This document shows positions 55,046-64,000 of a stretch of 64,000 nt of DNA, piece by piece (the first letter of the stretch is position 1; each line of letters opens with the position of its first letter). Where the stretch lies: the NCBI GenBank assembly GCA_003971905.1, contig RSEE01000063.1, positions 310,001 through 374,000 on the forward strand. Reading direction: 5' to 3'. Under the pieces are notes generated by a model, which saw only the letters and a list, made by a program, of their open reading frames with translations, was not told where the DNA came from and searched no databases. The position numbers were made by a program, and so were the translations under genes. This DNA is from Moniliella sp. 'wahieum'. Taxonomy: Eukaryota; Basidiomycota; Moniliellomycetes; Moniliellales; Moniliellaceae.

Positions 55046-56644
55046 ATGTCCAGCTTCAACAGCAGCACCCCCTCGGCCGCTTTGCTGCTGACAGCGATTT
55101 CTCTGACGCAGAATCGCGATTTTGACGCTGGCGTTATTTCGGCGATCTTTAGGTGTTGGTCAAACTGATTGCACTTGGTCTGTTTGCAAACCCGCCTCCG
55201 CATATCTTTGGTACGGGCACCGTGCCAACTGGGCCCCACGCAGCCTTACCCCTGCTGCCCCCCAGCAGGACTTGCCGGCTGTACCCACTTCAGTCCTTCG
55301 TGTGCTCATCCGCACGTGGAACGCCGAGGGGGTACGCGGGCTCCTACGTGGGGTGCGGTTGTGGACACTACGCGCCTTACTCCTTATCCTCTTCTGGAAA
55401 TTAGTCGCTCACCCTTCGCTCATGCGACACCGTGCCGATCTCGACGCCTCTTTCAGCTCCCTAACTATGCCGAGTAACTTCACCAATCTCACCACACACA
55501 TCACCCCACCCGAGCTTGACGCCATCCTCGTCACGCTCCCTCCCACATACGACCATGGTTTGATTCAAATGGCACCGCCATAGTCAGTTCCATGTTGACG
55601 GCATCCAGAATCAACGAGACTCTCTGGCCCTATGCCGTGTCTGGAGAAGAGATTCCCAATGGTTCACGAAATCGGGTCCTATTCATGTGGTGGACATCCA
55701 TGAGAATGGGTTAATGAAGACCCACGCGGAACGTGAACGATGGCACGTGCCCATGGGCGATGCATCTCTTCCGTTTCTCGCTACAGTGAGTTTGGTCGTT
55801 TTCAACTTGGCCTTGCTCCCAATCAGTATTATCACAACGCGGTTCGTCTCCCTCTTCCCTAATAGCCGCTGAGACTAACAAGTGTTCACCAGCGCCTATC
55901 TCTCCACTCATGCCTTACATATTCATACTCCATGGAAGAGCCTCAAGCTGCTAATGACAGAGCAAGAGCGTAAACGGCCCTATCTCCTCTGGACATTGTC
56001 CGGGGCAGCGTCCGCGTGGGCGATACATGCGATCGTCTTCGCTTTTTTCGTGCCCACGTTGAGCCACTGGACGTCGAGCAACGCCAGGATTTTTTTACGG
56101 AGCCATGTAGCCAAGTACGGGGCGTGGAAACCGCATATTCGCAGGAGCTTTCTCGGTTCTTGAATGGTGACTCTGCCTGGTTCGAGCGTGCGCGGCTGTT
56201 CAGCGGCACTCGTCTATTGCTGCTGTTGGTGCTAAAAATGGCTCCCTATTGGCTACGTACGTTCTGTCTTTGGCTATCGTCCCGCCCTTGGAGACCGCGA
56301 TGGTACGATTGGCGAGTCAGGGGGCCCCGGACCCAGAAGAAGAGTCCCTTCAGATGCATCGCATCGATGGGGACGAAAGTGGTAGCGAAACCGAGTTTGA
56401 CCTTACCACGGGCGTGGAGGGAGGCACACCCGCTCCGCCCGGGCGTTGGGTGCAAGGGGTGGCTACTCCGCCTGCCCCCAGGCGGTCGTGCTTCGCACAG
56501 CACGGCCCTATACTGGGCTGTGGAACTGCCTCGTTACTATGAGGCGGGAGAGAGGGATGGCGCAGTTTCTACCGTGGCTGGGGGCTAGTGTTTTTATGGT
56601 TTTTCTCGGGAACAATCCCTCATTCAACCGCATCATATTGCTAA
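55046..56644 (+). CDS. Mitochondrial-carrier-like (SLC25-fold) membrane protein
   Basis: Probable member or relative of the mitochondrial carrier family; the transported substrate is not predictable. ATG 55,046 (MSSFNSSTPSAALLLTAISL). The first carrier-like repeat has RTWNAEGVRGLLRGVRLWTL (about 55,310), matching the EG..GL.RG.....R pattern. VSLVVFNLALLPISIITTR (about 55,788) is a later hydrophobic segment ending just before a putative intron near 55,845-55,890. VPPLETAMVRL (about 56,280) is a degenerate Px[DE]xx[KR] carrier signature, followed by an acidic loop (RIDGDESGSETEFDLTTGV). PYTGLWNCLVTMRRE and, after a shift near 56,553, EGWRSFYRGWGLVFLWFF form the last repeat, to TAA 56,642-56,644. 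Degenerate signatures recall divergent carriers such as Ugo1; that comparison is inference. Confidence 0.65.
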
Positions 56645-57544
56645 CTGAACAGCCACGGGCCTACGTCCCGCCGGCTTTTTAGCATAACTGTCGGTGGGGG
56701 CGGCTCCTGTGCGCGACATCAGCAATAAACTCTCTGTCATCTCTGCACGTCCTCGATGCCCTGCTGTCTGATGCAGCCCCGTTCACCCACCGCCGCTTCC
56801 ACGCGGTTGCTGAGTCCCGTGGCATTCCAACATGAAGGCGAGCTGCGAGCCTAGTAATGATGGCTTCAATCATCGCATCATGACGTGCCGTGTCCGTCTT
56901 TTGGTGGAAGAGAAGTTTTATTTCTGCCCCGGCTTTCAAAAGTATACGCTCCAACTTGCAGTAGTTTAACCCAGTGTGTGTAACCCATGTAAAACCGGTG
57001 TAACTGGCGACTGAGCCGGCCGACGCCAAAAGAGACACACTGCATAGTCAGGTCCTCATGTGTTTTGCGCCAGGATTCGTCAAACGTCAGTGGAACCTAT
57101 AAAAGGGACATGCATGGATCGTGGACTCCAGAAGGACTCTTGCTACCACGCCAGTTTTAATGAGAATGTGGTGGCAGAGTACTGACCGAGGTGCTGTCAG
57201 TGCTCACAGTTTATGTCACCATGTGTTGGGGGTATTCAATTACACGACACCCGTCATCGGGGCTTTGGTTACCGGAAATGGGATCCTTTGCATGAGAGGA
57301 TACCGTAAGGAAGGGGTTGGGTTGATGTAAGATGGAGAATGAAGATTGAAGGGCGATTCATTGATAGAATGGGGTTCAGGGTTGCCAACCCCGAGAACGA
57401 TGGAGAGCCACAATATTTTTCCCGTGGGCTCTGTAGTCGCCTGGGTTCTCGACAGAGCGCATCTTTGTGTTAGGGTACGCCGCGCACTCCGCACGCGCGT
57501 CCTACGGCTATAGTCACGGCCAACCCATCCCACGTTCGTCTCTA
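56645..57544. other. Intergenic region upstream of transposon copy 2
   Basis: No frame with a recognisable domain. The insertion point of the transposon is at TA 57,543-57,544. Confidence 0.6.
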
Positions 57545-57566
57545 CATAGCTAATCGAAATTTCTAG
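57545..57566 (+). repeat. Left terminal inverted repeat of transposon copy 2
   Basis: Exact inverted match of 62,852-62,873. Confidence 0.95.
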
Positions 57567-57778
57567 TCACAATGTTGCCGCCGATCTCGCCTCAAGGTGA
57601 GAAATTGATACCGTGAGTCTATGATTAGAAGTGCCACAACCCTGTACAAGAAAAGCTTGCGCAAGATGGTCGCAAGGTCGAGACAATCTATACCCGACAG
57701 CTTGGCCCCAGGTTACCCCCACCTATCCCCCACCTATCCCCGACAGTCCGCAGCCTTGCTGGCAGGCTGGTGGCAAGG

Positions 57779-58470
57779 CTAGCCACAGATATTTTCACTA
57801 GGCTGGCGGCTAGGGTGGTGGCTAGGGTGGTGGCTAGGGTGGTGGCTAGGGTGATGGCTAGGGTGCCACGATGCTATCAGATCAGGCAGTGGATTATCTT
57901 TAAAAGCATGCATTGCCATGGTGTTTAGACACAGAGACGTAGAGGAGCGCCAAGGCAACGGCAGGTTGTTCGAGGAGCCTCGGGACGGCGGCAACCACAG
58001 AAGCTTTGCCTTCGTCGTTTAATCCCGGACCAAAAACATCGTGGGGACGCCGAGATGATAGGGATAGAAGGGCAAAGAACAAGAGCCATACAACTTGCGG
58101 CGTGGGGGCGAAGCGTCATCGCGTTCGAGAGGGAGAATGAGTCCCGCAACCATACGGCGAACGATGATCTGTGTGCAAGCCAGCACATGTTCCGTGGTCG
58201 TTTCCTCAACACTTGAGCGCCTTCTCCAATCATCCTGCTTAAAGGCGTTGATTGTCAGTATAGGGCGGATAAGGACAAAGCGCAGGTACTGACCTGTTGG
58301 CCGGGGAAACCGTCGCCGTCGACCGTCCGCTCGAAGCGCCCCCGTCGTTGATCTTCAACTCGCCTGCGGGAGGTATGACCGGCATCTTGGCGCAAAGGAT
58401 ATCAGGGATCGCCAGGCGTTGCCGACTCGGTTCCGGTGGCTGCGCATAGGTCAGTCAGTACGACAGGCAT
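57779..58470 (-). CDS. Divergent minus-strand accessory gene of transposon copy 2, unknown function
   Basis: Counterpart of 22,821-23,573. ATG 58,470-58,468 gives MPVVLTDLCAATGTESATPG. The middle exon reads EETTTEHVLACTQIIVRRMV and LILPLERDDASPPRRKLYGS, then ASVVAAVPRLLEQPAVALAL and LYVSVSK. The tail has PSHHPSHHPSH tetrapeptide repeats and ends at 57,779 in one frame. Differences from copy 1 are mostly conservative or whole-codon, apart from single-base shifts. Confidence 0.55.
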
Positions 58471-58862
58471 CCGCCCGAGGGGCGTGGACATACCGAGGCC
58501 AGGCGCTAGCACAGCAAGCGCGTCGGCGGGGGGGCATATAATGGCAGCGCAACGAGCCGGACACATGTCACCAGCTCCGGTAGCACAGTGTGTGGCCAGC
58601 GAGAGAGGGGCGGTGGCGGTGGTGGTGGTAGTCGAGAGGCAAGAGCATCGGCGCAGCTGCGTGCGGTTATAGGCGCAACCCCGGTGGTCCACCGGCGGTC
58701 CACCCGCATGGCGCCAGTGTTGCCCCCGCACGCCACCGCCAGCTCAAGGCGCCCACCTGCAGCCTGGGCGTTTAGTATATATATAGAGTTTTTTAAGCTA
58801 CGCACTTGAGATAGTCGTGACAACAGCTATATACAGCACTATACTCCAGTCCAACCGTCTCG

Positions 58863-61800
58863 TTGCGAGAGAAGACCACATTCGCACAAGTCGCGGGCAA
58901 GAGCGAAGGGAAATTGCCTCTTTACTCGCTCAACAAAACTAAAAGGCAATCGAGAAGGTGTGCCCGCTCGTGTGCATCGAGCAGATTGTATCAGGAGACG
59001 ATGTACATTGGGTCCTTCGGGCGAGACCGCATTTTCCACCTCGTACATGTCCTCGAACTCGTCCATGCGCTCCAAGATGTCACAGTATCCCAATCCCTGG
59101 TCGCTCAGGGCGATGGTCCAAGCCCTCAAGGACGGGTTCATTGAACAACCACACAAGGGACGATGGGATCTGATCGGCACAAGGACTCAGCCGATGGTCA
59201 TGGTCAATAAGCATCCACGCGATCTGGCTATTCACATGTACCTTGGCGAATGTGTTCCCCTGGTCGGCATTTTCGCGCCTATCTTCCCGTCTTGTGGCAA
59301 CGCGACGCTGATAGCGACTCCTGGTACGGGATCGGAATCGACCTGGTCCAAGACGAGACGTCCAACCTGCCGAAGTTCACCGGCAAGAGAGGACACGCGC
59401 CTTCATTCTTACTCAGGTGGACATAACCAAGTTGCGCCTCTATGACGACTATACCATTAGTAAGTTTTTTCGCTCTTCACGCAGCGGCAATTCTTGTCGG
59501 GTTGACTGATGACTTCCACATCCTGGTACGGACACAGGAACAAGGGACGGTGAGGAAATTGGGAAGGGCGTCAATCCCCTTCGAGCCAAGGCCTGTGGTC
59601 GAGCTCTGGTCGTCTCCAGCTGGTGGGCTGGGCTGATGGTTTTGCAGGCAATGTGTCCAATCGGCCAAGCTCTCTGAACGGATATGCTGCTGAACAACAT
59701 GCACGTTTTACGGTTGTCGCAGTCTAGATGGGCAAAGAACCTTTTCCTCTTTGCATCGGAAACGGCCAAGTCTCTCTTCCGTTGTGCGAGCAGTTGGAAA
59801 ACAGCTAGAGTGAGTATCGCAGTCTAGGCCAAGTTGCCTTTGAAGTCACCGTGATTCCTGGGCAAAAGCAGCATGCTAACGTCTTTTTCGAACTTGCAGG
59901 CAGTATCACGAAGAGCTCATCCCTGTCTGGGATTCGACCACCGAGGGATGGATCCTTTTGTACAGCCCGTGCTGCAGATGATAAAGGGCGACAACGTGGC
60001 CGCGAACGAGATGGCTTCCATTATGGGCATGACTGCCCACGTGTGCTGCCGTTTTTGCGATTGCGGATGGCAACGGGGAACGAATATGTTGCCGGAGAAC
60101 GTGGCTGACTGTCTGATGCGTATACGACACCACTGGTGTTACTGCTGTGCATGAAATGGGACTGACTATTACCGGCGGACACATCAAGTCGGAAGGCGAT
60201 CTACATTCAAGTGTCGAAACTAGCGCGAAGTCGATCACCAACTCGACATGGTCGTCAAGAACGACGGCCTTGTCGACGACGGGCGAGCCAGACCGGGGTT
60301 AAGTATATGAAAGACGTATCCTTTATCCTGTTCAAGTCCCGCAAGACTCTGGAGGACTCAGCAGGGGCGACGAATGGCAAGAAGCGCAAGAGGCTGCTTT
60401 CCAATTTGTACTCCGGCGTTCGTGAGCTGCTGGATGGGTTCAAGAATAACGGCTACGTGTTCAACCCCCTTTTGACTGTCCACGAATGGCAGGGGTGCTC
60501 GAGTTTCTCGGTCGGCAACAAGAGCCTGGCGATCGACGTCATGCACACAGTTCTCCTTGGGCCAGTCAAGGCCTCGATCGAGCTGCTGACGGACTCGAAC
60601 TTCGACAAGGGGCCCTCGCTAGCGCTGTGGCTGGATTCGCTCTCAACTCGTGGGGTATGAATCGGTGGGTCGACGGCTCAATGGCACTAAAGTGGTTCAC
60701 AGCATGCGCTCAGTCACGGGGGTCGACTGCAAGATATTGTGCCAGACTCTCCCTCTGGTGCTGCCCAACTTGGCGGCCACGCTACGGTTGGACTCCGCCA
60801 AGCCTGGCGTCACGGAAACGGCGCGACAGAGACTTCTGAGCAAATTGAGAGGCTGGAGAATGTCCGCAAGAGCATTGTGGCCGCCGCACGCATTAAGTGG
60901 TTTGCTACATCGATGGCTTCGCACTTCAAGACCGGGCTACATATGGCGTACGTCTGAAACTGTTAGCTCTCATAGGCCCGTGATCATCTTCTCTAGTCCA
61001 AGTTCACAGCTTACATTTTGCCCCGTACATATGTGCCCACAGGAACTGCTTGACAAGGCGGTGATTCACATTTTCATGGCCATCGCTGCCATCGACCCGG
61101 CCATGCTCGCGTTCGTCGCCCCAAGTTCCACCTTCAGAGTCACCTCTCCCAGCAGGCGCTGTTGTGGGGTCCTCTCAAGAACGCTGACACACAGCGTGAG
61201 GAGGAGTTTGTCCGCGTCATGCGCAAGGCGGTCATATTTACGAACCGCAAAAAGATATTTGCCATGACTTGAACTACAAGATAGCAGCCCAGGAGAACCT
61301 GCAAAACCTGCTATGTGGAGGGCGGGGAATCGACATGCCGCTTGCAAAACTCGTGCCCCGCGATACAACCCCTGACGATGAAAAGGGGAGGAGGTGACAC
61401 AGGGTTTGCCCGGTGGGAACACCAAGAAATTGTCCGCAGACGTCTGGATCGAGGGGCCCAGCAGCTTTTTGCAATTGAATGTTACACCCGCCTCAAGCTG
61501 GCACGACGATTCAGCTCTTGGGCCAAGGGCTTGGCAGTGTGTGGCAAGTCCCTCCCGCACCCGGTACGGGCCGCAACAGCCCTTCCAGCGCTGCATCGTG
61601 TCCGGCTTCGATCCAGACTGTGGCTAAGGCCAAAGTCATATCGGTGCACGACAAGATGGGGCTTCCTGAACCAATGACAGCAGAGGGGCGTTCTGCCACT
61701 GGGCCGGTCGAAGATATTGTCGACATGCCGTTGGTCCGCGTACAGCATGGCCAGCTTTGTGCTAGGGGGGACTGGGTGCTTGTTGCCCAACAGGATATTG

Positions 61801-62411
61801 GTGAAGTCCTCCCACCCCGCCATGCCCAGAATCCTGATACGCCGCCCTTCTCCATTGGCCGGATAGAACACATTGCCGCCCAACGGCCTAATATGTGGTT
61901 GCTGTGCACCGGCGGGCCAATCCGACTCTCGCGAGGGGGGGTCGGGAGCAGCGAGGACTGGTTCCAACCTTGTGCTCCCTGTGCTTTGGGTCAAGGTCGC
62001 TTTGGCTCGCATCATGCCTATCGACTCGGCATATGACATGCGAGGCCTGGAGCTACCGCGCGCGTCCGCCCGACGCATGACTTACATTCCGGCTTCGCAG
62101 ATCCACACCATCTTTGGCCCGCTTAACGTCCAGCACAATTGCGTGAAGGCCAAAAAGTGCCGGGTTGTCCCCAACAGCATTACGGATACAACCACTGGCT
62201 TGACGTCCGATGGGCTCCAGCACAACTTGTCTGCGACGTCGGCGGTACAGCGCTACTTGCTCAACCACTTTGTCAACTCTGTCTCTCTCCCCACACCGAT
62301 ATTCTGCGACTTGGGGACTTGGCTTTTGCCCAGGACTGGGCGGTCGAGGGTGAGAATGTCCCTTCTGCCGACGATGTATTGGAGGCAGTACAATCCGTAA
62401 TGAACCTTTAG
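58863..62411 (+). pseudogene. Degraded large transposase-like gene, transposon copy 2
   Basis: Counterpart of 23,980-27,527. It shows MRSKMSQYPNPWSLRAMVQA (about 59,070), a WDSTTEGWILLYSPC-like stretch with a shift, HVCCRFCDCG (about 60,040), DVSFILFKSRKTLEDSAGAT (about 60,310), VHEWQGCSSFSVGNKSLAID with VMHTVLLG (about 60,480) and the terminal ADDVLEAVQSVMNL, ending at 62,411. The middle region (60,310-60,650) is open for about 115 residues where copy 1 is broken, and other breaks occur only here, so the two copies complement each other as evidence for the ancestral frame. No intact protein can be read from either copy as given. Confidence 0.75.
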
Positions 62412-62851
62412 ATCCTTCCCGAATGGCCATAATGATGGTAGTCACCACTGTTGATGTATACTCTACACCATCAGTCTATCAGTTTTTAGCGACTTGGCTG
62501 AAAGCGGACACAGCACGTGTGGCTGCCAAAGATTGCCAAATTGTGCGAGAGTCTTAGGCTCCAATGGTGCAACGGCCAATTCCTACTATTGGCTGGAGAA
62601 ACCTCAGGTTCAATTCGTGGGTGGGCCATCTTTTTTAAGATGGCTCGAGGCTGGCCGCCGTTCACAATATTGTGATTAGAATAGCGGGCAAGGTTGTGAC
62701 GAACTTTATAGGCAGCAATCTAGGGACAACCTCGCTGGGCGGCCTTGCCGCAGTGTGGTCCAAGAGGTTGGGGCTAGCTGTGTTGGCGAGGCTGTGACAA
62801 GGTTGTGCCCCTCTAAAGACAAGCTTGTGGTGTGGCCGGCAAGGTTCTGGG

Positions 62852-62873
62852 CTAGAAATTTCGATTAGCTATG
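62852..62873 (-). repeat. Right terminal inverted repeat of transposon copy 2
   Basis: Exact inverted match of 57,545-57,566. Confidence 0.95.
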
Positions 62874-62945
62874 TATGCATCCAAGCTGGCGTGTGCATCC
62901 ATGCTCACCGGTGCACAAAAAATCTCATGTAGATAGCACGTAAGG

Positions 62946-63556
62946 CTAGAGCCACTTGGTTTCGGGGTCAGCTAAGAACTGATCATAGAGCTCACGGTTA
63001 AAGAGGCTGACCTCCGATTCGTTCTCTGCGGTCACCATGTCAGCAAGCTGCATCGAAATAGCGAGACGAGACGTACCAAGGCCATATTCGGCAAGAGACT
63101 TGTCTGGATCAACCAGGATATACTCGGGATGATCGAGGTTGATGATAAGATTGGTTGTCTTAGCGCCATGAGCTTTAGAGTAGAGCTTGAGCGTGTCTGG
63201 GGGGGGGGGGGCCAGAGGGGGGAAGACAGGTCAGCCCAACTGGCCGGAAAGTAGATTGCAACACAATGGCACGACATACCTAGCGAGTCAATCGCAGAGC
63301 GGAAAGGCTTGAATCCAGACACAGTGCGCACCTGCTCTTTGCACAGATCGATGAGGGCGGCAGCCGTTTGTGTTGGGTCCACGTCGCGCAAAACCAGAGG
63401 TTTCATGGTGCGATACTCAAAGTTCTTGATGACGCGCACAGTGATGGTCGCATCAGTGGTAGGACGAGCCAGATTGGTGACACCAGTCTCGTCTTCCAGA
63501 ACGGGCCTGAATGGGTGGAAGCCGCCGGGCAGCAGCTCGTCGGACGGTGCGGCCAT
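62946..63556 (-). CDS. UPF0538 family protein (C2orf76-like)
   Basis: Small conserved eukaryotic protein of unknown function. ATG 63,556-63,554 (MAAPSDELLPGGFHPFRPVL). The family core is ATITVRVIKNFEYRTMKPLV (about 63,460) with LRDVDPTQTAAALIDLCKEQ. Intron 1 (63,197-63,279, GTATGT donor) ends with a run of 13 C on the coding strand before CAG. Exon 2 reads DTLKLYSKAHGAKTTNLIIN and LDHPEYILVDPDKSLAEYGL. A 51-nt intron (63,026-63,076, GTACGT, GCTGAC branch point) leads to the last exon, SEVSLFNRELYDQFLADPET with KWL, ending TAG 62,948-62,946. No frame breaks are needed. The gene ends only 73 bp from transposon copy 2. Confidence 0.85.
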
Positions 63557-63785
63557 GGGTGCGCAGAGGTAGTTCGGGGACGGTAGGCAATGGATGGTGC
63601 TGGCGCGCTCAGCAAGACGGGAGGGGCGGAACGGAAAAATAGTGTGGGGGCGGAATCCTAATTTCGCTGTGGGGCTCAACTAGTCACTAGCGCTCACTAG
63701 GGGCTCACTTCGACAGGAGGTACCGCCTGTTGAACTTGACGTCCATGCCCACGACTCCCGCCATCTATCCTGCATCACTACCGTG

Positions 63786-64000
63786 CTATGCCACTTGCTG
63801 TACGAGACATCGGTCACCCCCCCTACCAGTCTCGGTCTTGTTAATCTGCCTGGCCGTCACATCTGCTGCATCAGTGACAATTGCATTTGTGCGGCGACCC
63901 ATGACGTCGCGCCCGTTGACCTGTTGCATTGCCGTCTCTGCAGCCAGCTTACGGCGCCTTCGAAGACGAAATTGAGGTTGATAGTCCGTTTCAGATCTGG
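63786..64000 (-). CDS. Partial open frame at window edge, unknown
   Basis: Open on the minus strand from the window edge to TAG 63,788-63,786: RSETDYQPQFRLRRRRKLAA, ETAMQQVNGRDVMGRRTNAI and so on. The AETAMQQVNGRDVMGR piece resembles the end of an RRM, but the evidence is thin and the gene would start outside the window. It could be chance. Confidence 0.3.
   Translation of the reverse strand, partial: RSETDYQPQFRLRRRRKLAAETAMQQVNGRDVMGRRTNAIVTDAADVTARQINKTETGRGGDRCLVQQVA

Larger units (their letters stand above)
57545..62873. mobile_element. DNA transposon copy 2 (5,329 bp, TIR-bounded, TA-flanked)
   Basis: Same ends as copy 1: perfect 22-bp inverted repeats at 57,545-57,566 and 62,852-62,873, flanked by TA at 57,543-57,544 and 62,874-62,875. 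Flanks differ from copy 1, so both are independent insertions. It keeps the same gene order: minus-strand accessory frame at the left, long plus-strand transposase-like frame. It has fewer 11-bp repeat units than copy 1 and different small indels. Confidence 0.9.

Overview
The window looks like a filamentous basidiomycete fungus, probably an Agaricomycete; anything finer is a guess. The evidence is short introns (about 50-85 nt) with GTACGT-type donors and CTAAC/CTGAC branch points, pyrimidine-rich leaders before start codons, fungal-specific architectures (PXB-PX-DUF3818 protein, secretory lipase, Scw1/Whi3-like and Nam8-like RNA-binding proteins), and a large DDE-transposase-like element. 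There is no operon structure.

Layout. 1-20 kb is genic: an MDR-type oxidoreductase (+), a PX/DUF3818 lipid-binding protein (-), a small membrane-anchored protein (+), a secretory lipase (-), then after a 3.6 kb repeat-rich gap the Rieske Fe-S subunit of complex III (+), beta-catenin-like protein 1 (+) and a four-TM protein (-). 20-44 kb is gene-poor and repeat-rich, interrupted only by a Nam8/Csx1-type three-RRM-like gene at 33.8-35.6 kb. 44-57 kb is genic again: a cyclin, ribosomal protein L9, an Scw1/Whi3-like RRM protein, 14-3-3, palmitoyl-protein thioesterase, a small PPxY membrane protein and a mitochondrial-carrier-like protein. 57.5-62.9 kb is a second copy of the large transposon, followed by a UPF0538 (C2orf76-like) gene. 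The genes are unrelated housekeeping and secretory functions.

Mobile DNA. Two full-length copies of one DNA transposon (22,620-28,000 and 57,545-62,873) share perfect 22-bp terminal inverted repeats flanked by TA. Each holds a degraded large transposase-like frame (+) and a divergent smaller frame (-). A separate dispersed element of about 205 bp occurs at six places; one copy sits inside an LTR-like repeat with an 11-bp target duplication of the kind made by target-primed reverse transcription.

The most unusual signal is in the gene-poor DNA. Long stretches are built from a 7-bp rule: a constant trinucleotide TGA (TCA on the other strand) alternating with a self-complementary tetramer. Fourteen of the sixteen possible palindromic tetramers are seen in this frame, and different tetramers follow one another in the same 7-bp phase.

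Quality caveat. Nearly every conserved gene, including essential ones such as RPL9 and 14-3-3, is broken by single-base shifts, many in or next to homopolymers, while the protein sequence resumes at once in another frame. This is most simply an unpolished long-read assembly, so coding features are given as gene spans and frame breaks are not taken as pseudogenisation.
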